64,000 nucleotides of DNA from Delphinapterus leucas (lineage: Eukaryota > Chordata > Mammalia > Artiodactyla > Monodontidae). Made by a program: the position numbers and the translations under genes. The stretch spans positions 2,841,926 through 2,905,925 of the forward strand of contig NW_022098067.1 of NCBI RefSeq assembly GCF_002288925.2, given 5' to 3'. Positions within the stretch are counted from its first letter, which is position 1. Each line of letters opens with the position of its first letter. Under the pieces are notes generated by a model. That model ran no database searches. It saw nothing but the letters and a program-made list of their open reading frames with translations, and was not told the origin of the DNA. Positions 45,531 to 57,844 of this stretch are shown piece after piece.

Positions 45531-47117
45531 TAACAGTATATGCAGGAGACATTTATGTAGACACTTAGTACTCTGGATCAGAAAGATTGGAAGTGAGAGC
45601 TAATATTTTTAGGAGTATGTAGCTAAAGCCCATGAACTTTAAAATCTGACTTACTCAGCCTCACTAAATCCAAGAAGTCTATGTGATAGGCTCCTACAAA
45701 TTCTGTCATCCTCTCAAGGATTAACTGTAAGAAGAAAAAGCCATTTAGGGACCAACAGATATATGCAGGAGAGGGGCATTAAAAATGGAATTTCAAGACT
45801 ACGTTTTGGAGCCAGCTGGCTTTTTTATCAAAGATATTGCTGGGAAGAATGCAGCAAAGGCCCAGTCACATGAGAATCACCCAACAGAAGAGGTCAATGA
45901 GGGTGTTAATATGGGCTTCTGAAACAGGCTGAAGAGCTCAAGTTCAATCAACCTATTCAGTAATTACAATATAGGTAATGCTCTCATAGAACTGGCAGCT
46001 GCAAGATTTGAATGAAATTTTGGGAAAAGGCCTGAACAGCAGTGGTGTGGGACGGTGAGAAACAAGGCACAATTCAACTGTTTATGAACAGCAAAGGCAG
46101 CCACCAAACACCTTCCACTGCTTTGGATAGCCTCCCAAGAGTTAAAAATGTTCACTTTGTTTCTTTTCTGCTTTGTAAATTCGAGCACATCACCACTTAC
46201 CATTGAAAATGCATGGTAAACCCATTAAAGGAATATCTTAAAATGAACAAAGGATTAGTTTTAACATTAGAATTACAGACTGACTCTTATAAATTTGCTA
46301 ATTATTTTCCCTTCTGTACATACTAGCAATGCCTTTTATCTACATTTGCATTTACATATGCTTACAACACACTCATTTGTGTTGCCTGCATTTATAAACA
46401 ATTACTTCATGACAGACCTCCTAAATATTTAATTGAACAGTTTCACTCCAGAGACTGCAAACCAACCTATTCATACTCTCTCCCACATGCCACTGAGACA
46501 CACATGAGAAAGAAAAACAGATCAACTCAAAGATGTGATTCAGGAATCTGATTGTCTGTTCATTTCTGCTGCCATAAACTGAGATTTGCCTGGGCATCTT
46601 GCCAAATTTTTACTCAATCTCCTGTCCCTGTATTCAGTTCTGATTTTCCATGTCTATCATTCAATTTTGTTGATTTTGTTATAACTCTGGAACAAACTTG
46701 TATATGGTTCATTGTTTTAAAAAATAAATTGTTTTTCTCTAAGGAAAGACTATAAGAAGCAAAAATGTAAATAGTATTTTGTTCTAATAATAACTAGACA
46801 GCAAGAAGGCTGACCATGCTGACCAAAGGCTTAGAGATTAAAAAAAAAAAAATGTTAATATTTTCTTTTGATACAACCATAAATGTCATCTCTGATTGTT
46901 TACTTAATAAGTATTTACTAAAAATTCAGTAAATAGCTAGGCCCTAGGGTTTCTGCAGTGAGCAAGATACTATCTATAATTTATGCCAGGATCTAGGGAT
47001 TCCCAATTAATATTATATTCAAGAGAAATTTTTTGTTACCCACTAAATGACAAAGTGCAGTTCTGGGATTCAAAGATAAGTAAGGTCTTGCCTGTGTTTA
47101 AGGAGCTAATAGTGATG

Positions 47118-47167
47118 GCAACTGCTATAATAACGTTATATAGCAACTGCTATAATAACATTATGTA
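47118..47167. repeat. 25-bp tandem duplication
   Basis: Two adjacent copies of GCAACTGCTATAATAACRTTATRTA at 47118-47142 and 47143-47167, differing at two bases (G/A each). Sits in otherwise unique DNA. Confidence 0.95.
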
Positions 47168-48049
47168 CAAAGTGACTGAAAACACATGGGAGGACGCTGT
47201 AACCCACATAATAAATAGGTCAAAGATGTATTCTTTGAAGAGCCTAGAATATGTTCCAAAGCTGAATAAGAAATACAGAATTGAAGAGTAGAAATAGTAC
47301 ATGTGAGGGCCAGAGGCTCTTTGCCATACAAGTCCTCAGCATGGCTGGTACCTGAGGGTGAAGGTGAGGCTGGAGAGGGGATGTGGGGGCAAAAGGAGGT
47401 GGGTTGACTCTTTCTCAAGGGGCTCTACCTGGGCAGAGAAGCTGAGAATCCTAATTTGAACAGCACACTAAGGATAGCTCAGCTTATCAAAGATACCCAT
47501 TCCTCACATCAATTAATCAAACCCACAAAACTGATATGTAAACACCACATTAACTGATGAGTTTATAATAGAAAATAACTTTCATGTGGGCCGGTATACT
47601 TACGTAGTATGAAAATCATAATCTTACCCTACAGGTAGACCAGTAAATGCAGCCAATCAAATTCAGAAGCTTGTTTGGGGAGAGAAGATCAGAATCAAGA
47701 GATTTTTAATTGATTCACATATTGGGAGCATTAGGATAATATGACTTGATTCATTACTTTCACAATCAGATAATCTTGCCAACAGAAAAAAAAAAATCAC
47801 ATTTCATAGGCTAATGCCTTTTTTCCCCCGCAAGTGTGTTTCAATGGATTCAGTAACCCTATTTTACTCTCCATTTTGTAGTGTCAAGCAGTATACTAAG
47901 TATTTGCATACTATTTCCCCCCATAAAATAATGCAGCCAATATAGGGCTTGGTTAAGATTTGATGTTTTCAAAACCTGTGTAACATCCATGTTTCAATGG
48001 TCAGCAAATTTCCTTCTCATTGGCATATGATAAGCAGAACAGCCAGTAG

Positions 48050-48106
48050 AATTTGACTTGAATTTGAGAACTGGTTCTGTCACTTACTAACTGTAGGACC
48101 TTGTAT

Positions 48107-48107
<1 letters not shown>
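48050..48107 (+). mobile_element. MIR fragment
   Basis: Short MIR core piece, 'GGTTCTGTCACTTACTAACT' followed by 'GTAGGACCTTG'; cut off on the right by a TA microsatellite. Confidence 0.6.
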
Positions 48108-48109
<2 letters not shown>

Positions 48110-48149
<40 letters not shown>

Positions 48150-48168
48150 GTGTATATATATATACATA
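48110..48168. repeat. (TA)n microsatellite
   Basis: About 59 bp of TA repeats with TATG and TGTG interruptions, beside a MIR fragment. Confidence 0.95.
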
Positions 48169-51100
48169 TTAATATGCAAACATTCATGTTATATGTCATG
48201 TTTAATACATAGTAGAGTACAATTTTCAATAAAAAGTATTTATATTATTGCAATAACAAATTCAACTGCAAATAGTTCATTAGCAGTTCTTGAATCCATT
48301 CTGCCTTTCTCAAGTTATTTTGCATATATCTGCTTTGATAAACTAAGTTCTGCTTTTTTAGTTTATCTTTCAAAGGCAATGTCATTTCCTTTTTTCTAAG
48401 TCAGAAAGTCTCATTGAAAACCCTGACATGACAACATACTGACAATAATTAGTGGACTAAAATCTATAATATCTAATACATTTACCTGTTGAGAATGCCC
48501 AGGAGATGACAATTTTCTCCTCAGAGGAAAGGTAAGCTGTGTCTCCTACTGACTCCTCCTAGAGTGAGAATAAAGAGGACGTCTAATTTTTTAGTACATT
48601 TTTGAAGGGTCGTAAACTTCCTTATTAATATGGCTAAACAATTCTCATAATCCCAAACTCCAAAATGGTATCCACACAGCAAAACCTACGAAATAAGGCC
48701 AATCATTTTTCCCTGAAAAATCAGCCATATTTGCAGATGACTCTCATTACAACCTTAAGCGTGGTAGGGGGATGGAGAAATTCTCAGAAATACAGCTCAG
48801 TTCAGCAAACAAAGAGCAAGAGAAAATCTGGAAGCTAGTCGTGGTACTATCAATCTGTGTAGCCATTTGCAAGGCAATTCTTTCCTGTTATACAAACATA
48901 GTCAGATGCTTGTCAGTAGCATCAGATCTTTTTTAGAGCAAGAGAAAGCATGGTATCTCCCCATGCTTAAATATAAAGCATTTTATGTCATCTCTAGCTG
49001 AATTATTTTATCGAAAAGAAAGTAACTTTTATTTTCAAGTTTATTGATATAAATTTATGGCAGTTACTTTTGGGTAGTAAACAGGGCAGAAAATATTACT
49101 TGCATCTATACCATTCTATATGGTTTGTGATGTATATATATATATACACATACACACATACATACATATATATATCAGAGATTTGGGAATGAACTCCTAT
49201 GAAAAACAATAAATCATTTAGGGTCTATAAATGAACAGAAAATGAAGGAATTCACCTGTCAGATAAGGCCTTTTGTCACATACATAACCTGATAGATTTG
49301 CGTTTCAGTTTATTTGCTCTTCCTTCACAGAAGTGGAGAAATAGTTATATTTAGTAATGCTGGACCCTGAGGAAGAAAATATTTCCTCGTATGTATCTTA
49401 TGACTGAGTAAAACTCTTTAAGAACAATGTAATTTACTGTGATTCACTTGGCACATGTGCAGTGCTAAATACATATCAGCTAGAAGGGAACACAGAAAGG
49501 TAAAGTTGATATCAAGGCAAAACTAGACCTTATCATCATTGACATTAAATACAATTTTATGTTCATTATAAATTTATGTTCCTATGAGGATATGTCACTC
49601 TCTTTCTCATCCTTTTGCTCTTCACACTTAAGAAAAGCTTGAATTTTATCCTTATTTTTCATTTGATGTTATTGAAAGATTTTATCCAAAACATTCAGGT
49701 AGACAATCCTTGTTAAAAATGAGTATTCTTTTCCTAAAATTTTCTCAATTTTAATAAGCTGCATTATAGCTTCTAGTTTAGTGTATAAAGATACTTTAGA
49801 AACCATGAAAATGTTAAATGAGTAGAATCTTACTGATCATCTTGTTCAATGACCACATCTCTTTGTTTTACAGTTGATGAGAGACCTGAGCTCCTAAGAA
49901 CTTGAGCCGCCCAAGGTCACATAGTCAGTCATTAAATTGAATTATCATTATTAGCTAGACTTTGGAAGCAAAGACTCTGCCTCCAAATAATGCATTGCAC
50001 AGTTTAGGTTCTGCTCCTCTCCCTAAGCAAGCTCAGCAGTGCAAGAGTTTGTAAGGGGTTAGGTGTTTAATTAGTTGCAATTTTTCATCTGTGATTTAAT
50101 GCTTTTGTGAGTATTAAACCCATTAGGAGTCCATCTGCTCTTTAGGTTGTAAGTAACTAGGAGAAGGTTTTACCCTAGAAAAGTGTGCCTCTCACATTTT
50201 TTCAGGCAACAGGTATTTCAGTCCACAAATTATCTAACATAGATTCCTCACCATAACAATAAGTGATGAGCTCTAGACAACTTTTCACATGTGCTTGAGG
50301 GCTGGGACTCTCTGTTCCTCAGCTTTGCTTTAGACCTATGCTTTCTCTCAGCACATTAGGAAATAGATTAGTTATGTTAAACAGAACTGAATCCCTAGCT
50401 GAAGTTGGCTCTAAGGACTGCTGCAGTTATGCAATAGAATGGAATATTTGCTATAGAAGAAACCTTGAAGGACAGTTGTTTATTCTACAGCTAAGAAGAC
50501 TAATGCCCTCCCCCTGCAAAAAACCCAAGATTTAATCCAAGATCACAGCAGAACTATGACTTGAAACGAAGCACTATAGTCACTGTACGACCAAAGCATT
50601 TGCTTAAATTTTGACCTTGATTTGGACTCTTTTAGTCACTTTTTGCTGACACATGTTATTGGAGAATTTATTTCTCTTAGACTGATGTTCTTCCTTTACC
50701 TTTCCTCAGAAAGGTATTTGCTTCACTAGCAATTGTAGTATTTTCAGGTGTTTTGGTTGCTGCTGTGGTTTTATTTGAACATTAGCTTCAGTGAATCATT
50801 AAGGTAGTTCTTTGATTTGATTTATTTGACTTGCCTGAGCTCTACACAAAGAGAAACTGTATTTCTTTTACCCTAGATCATTCTGAACTTTGCTCAGTCT
50901 TCCAATCTATTTTATTCTAAGTAAAATCCATACAATGGAAGTCCAAACTGATAAAAGGAACACTTCTAACCCATATTTTATAGTAAACAAATATCTGTTC
51001 TCCATGTATACACACATCCTGAAACTAGTTCAGTATTTCATAAAAGGGAAATCTCATATATGAAGAGCAAAAACCAATCCTTCCTTTGTTCCAACAACAG

Positions 51101-53789
51101 ACATAGGTGACAATTCTCAGCAGGGCTATCACACTTTACCTCACAGAAATTCCTTCTATTCTCAGTTATCAACTACTTTTAACAAGAATCTCTAATTATA
51201 CACTTTAGGAATGATTCCAGAATGCTGAAGGCAATTTTAGGTTAAGTGTCAATACAGAACAAATTTGGAGAAATGTCTCCCTTTTTTTTTCCTTCTGAAG
51301 AACAGTTTTTAAGAGTCTTCTTCAACTATGCAAACTCTGTATCCAGTTTCTAAGTGACTCCAGTGTATTTGGGATCTTCTTTTCCTTATTGAATAAATGT
51401 CTGAGTTTTCAGCTCATTCTCACCCTTAAAAAAGGCAAAATTATTACATAAACCAGGACTATGAGGTTATGTTGCAGTGCAAACACAAGAGTTTCAGTAG
51501 CTTAGTACAATAAAAGTTTTTTATTGTTCAAGCTTTGGTCACCATGGGTGTGAGAGACAATCTAATGGATCTGTCCTCCATGTAGTGGCTCAACAATCCT
51601 CGGGCTTTTATCTCCTGCCATCTCCATGTAACATACATGCCCTTTCATCTTTGCTACGGCAGAAGAAGAGATGGTTGGAAGGTTCTGCCTCAGTATTTAA
51701 ATTCTTCAGGCCATGTGGACTCACGCTGCTTTAACTTACAACCCACTGGTCTAGCTGCAAGGGGACTAGGAAGTGTAACGCTTTTATATCTGGAAGGTGA
51801 GGAGAACTAATTATAGATTAGCATGATAAATCCTGAGTACATAATAAAATAGTGATTGAAAATAGCTAAGTGGAAATTACAAATCCATGCATGGTAGCAT
51901 ATTTTCTAGCCTTACATTGTGTGCTAAATCATACCCAACCAATAATATCTGCCAACAATTTCTGACATGACTTCAGGTAGTATGTAATCCTTCTCATTTA
52001 AATGGAAGATTGTCATTATGAATTTCTAAGAAGAAAATGGTGAAGATTGGGTAATATAATAACAAATTAATAAGTGTACAAATGCAAATGCTGAAATGTG
52101 TTAAATAGTTGTAATTGGTATTACTGATTTCAATGGCAAATAATTTTTTTACATCATAGTTCTAAATATTTTTGGTATGCTATAAATTTCATATTCTAAG
52201 TATTAGGAATTTATATGGCCTATGATCATTGACAGCACATCTTCATTAAGTCTGAAAAATACCTTTAATTAATTTAGAATTAAATGTTAGCTTCATTATT
52301 CAATACTATTTTTCAAGCTAAGAAGAAAAGCTCGTAAATTTTGCCACCACAGAGAATCATTTTTGTGCAGAATTGCTGAGAGCTAAAAATATGTTTTTAA
52401 TATTACCCTTAGCTGGGACTTATCTCTTGTATAGTATGGGTGTATTGTGCTTATGATGTTTACATTAACATTACCTTGGGAATATAGGACCATAAGTAAA
52501 AAATGCCCCTGACTTCCTCTCTGGAGTGTCTAATTAAATCTGTTTAGATGAGAGATTGAAAACAATAATAGTGGAGATTTAAAGTATGCAGAAACTTTCA
52601 GAAGATTATACAAAAACCTAGGTCTTGTGGCTGTTCATTTTTTAAAAAGCATTTCAATTACAAACAAAAGTCAGATATAAAAGTTTACTTTTTCCTTAGT
52701 GTATTAGTCTACTAATCTATTATAATTTTGAGAATACCATTAAATTAATAGCATAAATCAATACAAATGCTGTTTTTATATAATAAAAGTAATTAAATGG
52801 TTAAAAAAATCTAAAAATTGCTTGTAAGGGTTTAATGTCATTTTATTGAGGCTTATTGTCTAGCAACTAGGAAAAAAATCTTCTGGATTTAGTTTACTTG
52901 ACTATAATATTTTTGCAATAAAAAGGTAGGGTATACCTGCTACACATTTTTTGAAATTAAAAAAATGCTTTTTCTAAAAAGAAAAATCATATTTCCTAAA
53001 CTATTCATACTATTTTTTTTTCTGGTATGCTGTTTATGTGAGATAATTTTCTTTATAAAGAACTCAAGTCTATATTGCAATAATCATGAAGGTGAATTTT
53101 GATTTCAGTCTATTTCTGTTTCCAATTTTACTATAATATTGAAAACTGTATGGTTAAATCATAATCATTTTCTCTATCATTCACAGGATGCTTTCTATTT
53201 ATATACATACCATGTATGTCCTGACCACTGCTCAAATGTGCAACATTTACAGCCCAAGTTCAACAATGATAAAGAAATACAAGTTTTAAATTATGATTTT
53301 TTTAAATCATCAAATTGAAAAACATTACCAAGAATGGTAATAGTCAGACTGAGCTGCAAAGTATGGCATTATCTTGGTAGCTCTTGAGACCTTCTCCTTG
53401 TGTTTGCTAGTCCACAAATGTGAGCTTATAAAAAGGGCCACCAGACCTAAGATGCTCACTGACACCAACTTCACAAGAGGCGGATGCCTGTATCAGAATA
53501 TTTATTTGTTCACTTATAGTTATGTTCTAGTGGATATTTCTAGTATTCCTTTCTAGTATTATGAGTAATATTCAAGAATTAGGACTTTCCCTGATATTTA
53601 TAATTTAAAGGGAAAGCAAAATGTACAACATGAAACAACCACAAGATATCTTAAATGTAAATGGTATGAAAACTCAAAGTCAGACAGTGGTTTATGAAGA
53701 ACGGAATTAGAACAAAATATTTGAAGGAAGTGCATCTGATTTATTAATTTTGTTTTTTGTAACAATTTAATATAGAGAAAGCATTCATG
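48169..53789. other. Repeat-poor AT-rich DNA, no gene
   Basis: Contains a TA/CA compound microsatellite (49131-49175) and MIR-like remnants (49834-49985 and perhaps 50465-50585). 51477-51830 ('AGTAGCTTAGTACAATAAAA', 'AGTGGCTCAACAATCCTCGG') looks like an old dispersed repeat whose family I could not name. No exon, ORF or RNA gene supported. Confidence 0.5.
49834..49985 (-). mobile_element. MIR/MIR3-like remnant
   Basis: Plus strand has 'TTTACAGTTGATGAGAGACC' and 'CCCAAGGTCACATAGTCAGT', the reverse of the MIR-group core. Diverged; subfamily uncertain. Confidence 0.6.
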
Positions 53790-55075
53790 CCTATGTTGGA
53801 AAAATATAAATATTGATAGGCAAACAAAGAAATCACTTGTAACTCTTACTCATAGATAAACACAATTACTATTGATAATAAATCTTTAATACACACAAAA
53901 TATATATATACATATTCATATAACTTCTTTCTCTCGTTTTAAAAAAATGGAGTTGTATTATATTTATCTGTAAACTACTTTTTACTTTATTATATTATCC
54001 ACAGAAATAATATTCATCTATGTTATGTTGGTCTCAGCCTATTGATAGCAATGTTATTGGCTAGAAATGCCTGAGACACTTGCCTGGGCCCATACTACTT
54101 GTGACAAATCCTTACAGACATTCCCCCACTTGGAGTCAATGTTGTGGCTGGACCAGCCCTTGTTGTTCTTATTATGATTGAGGGATGTATCTCAACCACA
54201 AACATCAAGTCCCTGAAAAATCAAGATTTATTACTCCAGATCTCAGAGGGACCTTGTCATGCCCAAGTGCCACACAGAGGCTACTGTAGGTAGAGAGAGG
54301 GAGCATGGACCTGAGGCTCTGTCTTTTTTAGGGTCCAGGGTAGGGTGTTTGGTGTTTCACAGGTTTACTTTTTACTGGCTAATTTAAAACAAAAGAATTA
54401 GGGAGTAGAAAGGGAAAAGCAGGATCATACAACTGGTTAGTTATCTAGGTTTCCATGGATTTTCTAAAAGGAGAACTTCATGGGTGGGAGTGGTCTGGTT
54501 TCATATCTAGTTGTTTTGCTGGTAGCCATATCATCTAGCTGGCAATAAGTTTATTCCAGATGGATGTCTTTGAAATGGATGTCTCAGGAATCAAAAGCCT
54601 CATGCCAGGCACTTACATTACAATCTATAACACAAATTTTAGTGACTGAGTATAGTCTATTATGTGGATGAACCACAATTTACTTAAAAATGTTCTATAA
54701 CTGGATGTTAACAATATTTACTTTGTTTTTACAAGTATAAACAACTCTTCAATGAATGTCTTAATATATAAATCTTTGCCTTCTTGTATGATTATTTCCT
54801 TAGGATAAATTTCTGGAAGTAGATAGCTATCTGAAAAAAATCTGTTCATATTTAAGATTTAAAAAGTATTGACAAAGAATGTTCTAGAAAGACTGTAAAA
54901 ATGACACTCCCATCAGTGTAAAAAAAATTTTTACCACACTTTCTCACACATTAATTAAATTATTAGCATTATTAAAATATTTAATTTAAAAGTAAATGTT
55001 ATTTACTTCATTGTAATATATATGTCTTTTTTTCTAGTAAGGTTGGAGATTATTTTTCATTTTTAATAGCCTGTT
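53790..55075 (-). mobile_element. Old L1 3' end (L1M-like), split by an LTR
   Basis: Minus-strand L1 3' part: 'AAAAAATGGAGTTGTATTAT' near 53941, 'TAGTCTATTATGTGGATGAA' near 54654 and 'CCTTAGGATAAATTTCTGGA' near 54799, equal to the region just upstream of and within the ORF2 end. Very AT-rich and decayed. Interrupted by the LTR at 54021-54622. Edges approximate. Confidence 0.6.
54021..54622 (-). mobile_element. Solo LTR with 5-bp target duplication
   Basis: A 602-bp element beginning TGTTATG and ending CATTACA (imperfect inverted ends, TG...CA), flanked by the perfect 5-bp duplication ATCTA at 54016-54020 and 54623-54627. AATAAA on the minus strand (near 54222) suggests minus orientation. Clearly less AT-rich than the old L1 around it. 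No retroviral genes beside it. The ERV group is not identified. Confidence 0.8.
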
Positions 55076-55194
55076 TCTATCTCATTCCAGCAAAATTATA
55101 ACCCACAACATATAGCATGTACTTCATAAACACTGGTTTGCTTCCTCTCAATTTTTTCAGAGAAATTATGCAAAGGTAAATTCAATATAACAAA

Positions 55195-56255
55195 CAAAAT
55201 TCCAATGGGGTTTTATGGAGAAGCTGTAAAAAATGATTTTGAAATTGAATATGAGAACAAAATTTTATATATAGTTGAATCAATTTTAATGTTAGTATTT
55301 GTATCACAGTTCACTGAGAAAAATATTTATTTACTAGATGATGTTTGGGAAACTTTAAGCAGGATCCAAGTCACACTGTATACAATAATAAACTCTGGAT
55401 GGATTAAAGCCCAATTGTAAAAGATAAAGCTACAAAATTAATGAAGAAATTCTAGAACAATATTCTTGTGAACTTGGTTGGGAATTACACCTTAAACAAG
55501 ATCTGAAAAGTACAAATAGTAGCAGTAAATTTGATAGTATTTTTATTAAAATAAAGAAATTATCTTCAACAAAGGATACCACAAAGATATTAAACAGTTC
55601 AGTCGATGAAGGTATTTGCAACATTTGAAGTTGCCTAAAATATAATATCTAGAATTTATAAAGAGGTCCACTCCTTCAACAAGGGATAGACAAAAGAAAA
55701 GAATAGAAAAAGATGGAAGTCAATGTTTGAGAAATTCACAAAAAGAGATTCAGAAATGACTAGAGAGTACATGAAGAGATATTCAATCTCACTAGCCACC
55801 AGAGAAATACAAACTACAGCAACAAAGTACCATTAGACTAGAATATGTAGAATTAGGGAGCATCAAATGCTGACCAAGATTTACAGTCACAGGAAGAGTG
55901 TAAAATAGTTCTAGTCACTTTATATATCAATCATATAGTACTTAAGTGACATAAATATGTGTATAACTTATAATTCAGCAGTTATACTTCAGGTTATATA
56001 TCAGAGACATCTCTATCAGGTTCATAAGACAGCATGTGCAAAGTTGTGCTTTCTGGTATTTGTTCCATTGGTTAGAACTTGGAAGCATCAATAAGAGACT
56101 GGATTATGGAATATGCTTCAGTGCTGAGAAGATATGAACTAGATTTATGTATGACAATACAGATATCTTTTGTAACTGTTGAGTGGATTAAAAAAAGAAA
56201 GCAGATTTATAATACAACATACCTCTTGTATAATCATGTAAGTAAACTAGTCATA
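55195..56255 (+). mobile_element. Old L1, ORF2 C-terminal part (L1M-like)
   Basis: Plus-strand L1: 'AAACTCTGGATGGATTAAAG' near 55391, 'AAGAGATATTCAATCTCACT' near 55773, 'AGAGAAATACAAACTACAGC' near 55801 and 'GAAGCATCAATAAGAGACTG' near 56082, all ORF2 end landmarks. Heavily decayed; the small frames at 55205-55420 and 56079-56264 are leftovers. Confidence 0.65.
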
Positions 56256-57370
56256 TATAAATAAAATAATAATTTCATATATATCTAAAAATAAATTATT
56301 TCATTTGTTTTTATAGGGAAATATATCAATACATTAAAATTAGTACCTGTCTTGGAAAGAAAAATTAAAGATGAAGAGGAAATATGTCATTAGATTTGGA
56401 AAGAATGATAGTGTGAGATGAACTGAGGTATATGATAAATGCAACTCTGAGAATCTTCATTACAATAAAAGTTAAGAAAATTTAGACAAAATATAAAGAA
56501 AAAAAAAAACTAAGCAGCTTTAAGTCACTTGAACCTTTCTTACTTTCTGTTTCCTCAATTAATAACAGTTAAAGCATAGACTACTCTGTCGGGACATGAA
56601 GATTGTCTACTCAGTCAATCTACCATGTCTCACTTTTTATATTAACCATGATATTTTTTCCAGTTATAACTGACAAACAAAACTAAAATAAATTAGGATA
56701 TGCATGTTATTATTTTCTGTATAAAACTAATTTCTAATGATCAAAGTGGGTTATCAAGCTCAGTTCCACCTCTCACTTTCTTTCTCTCATCTCTCTATTT
56801 CCTCCCTTCTAGGGCCTATGTATCACACATTTGGGAAGAATCTGGCTTAGTTTGTATGTTGGCTCTATCCCTAGATTAGTCTTTCTGTTGGAGGAATAAA
56901 ACACCCCCTGTGTAATGATTTTAATCTTGTTCTTGGGAAGTGCATTGAGGGTTACCAGGACAGACTCTTTTACCAAAACTACAGGGGTTGAGAAGAAAAA
57001 GATTTTCTTGGCCAAAAGAAAAATATCTCACAGAGAGCTGTAGTAAGCAACATTAAGCATATAAAGTTTAAGTGTTGAAGGGATGTGGGCAGGTCATGAA
57101 TAGCATTTGCTGCAAGTTACTCCTTAAAAGACCTACTAGTATTGCACATTACTCCCACTCTGTCTTATAATTGACTTTTCAAGAGACTGTCCAGTCACAT
57201 CTCTAGATAAACAAAAACTAATGCCTTAAAATAACAGGATTCTCAATACACTGAGCCAGAGCTTGTTTTGGAATAAATGGCTTTCAGTCAAGTTTAACAC
57301 AGGCCATGGAAGCAATAAGGTAAGCTCCTGTAAACCTTTGAGACCCAGTCACATTTTGTCATTTGCCTCA
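56256..57370. other. AT-rich DNA, no gene
   Basis: No gene or clear repeat recognised. An A-run lies at 56500-56509. Confidence 0.5.
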
Positions 57371-57844
57371 TAATAATCAGGGTATATTAGAGTTTATCCA
57401 GAGAACTGGAGCCTATAGGAGATCTGCAGTCAGCAAGCTGGAGACCCAGGAAAGCCAATGGTGTAGTTCTAGTCCAAGTCTGAAGGCCTGAGAATCAGAA
57501 GAGTTGATGGTATAATTTCCAGTCTGAAAGCTAGCAGGCTCGAGACCCTGGAAGGGTCAATGCTTCAGTTCAAGTCCAAAGGCAGGAAAAGGTCAACTCA
57601 AGGAGTCAAGCAGGAGGAGTTCCTTCTTATTTGTGGGAAGTTCAGCCTTTCTGTTATATTCAGGTCTTCAACTGATTAGATGAGGCTTACACACATTTGA
57701 GAGGACATTCTGCTTTTTTTAGTCTACTGATTCAAATATTAATGTCATGCAAAAATGTCCTCATAGACATATCCACAATAATGTTTGACCAATCTGGGCA
57801 ACTTGTGGCCCAGCTAAGTTGACATATAAAACTAACCATCACAC
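57371..57844 (-). mobile_element. LTR-like repeat, same family as 43706-44239
   Basis: Minus-strand copy of the same LTR family: plus strand starts 'ATAATCAGGGTATATTAGAG', has 'GATCTGCAGTCAGCAAGCTG', 'TTCAACTGATTAGATGAGGC' and 'AATAATGTTTGACCAATCTG', and ends 'AAGTTGACATATAAAACTAA' before CCATCACA. No target duplication found; the left part has a deletion relative to the family. Confidence 0.7.

Larger units (their letters stand above)
44245..48109. other. Repeat-poor DNA with MIRs, no gene
   Basis: No gene supported. Contains a MIR (45290-45530), a TG/TA-rich tract (45031-45062), a 25-bp tandem duplication (47118-47167) and a MIR remnant (48050-48107). 45700-46200 is the least AT-rich unexplained part; its 79-residue frame (45964-46203, minus) has no recognised domain. 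Confidence 0.5.

Noticed and set aside
55205..55420. A 71-residue open frame that could be a small gene
   Set aside because: It falls in an old L1 ORF2 remnant and composition matches that remnant.
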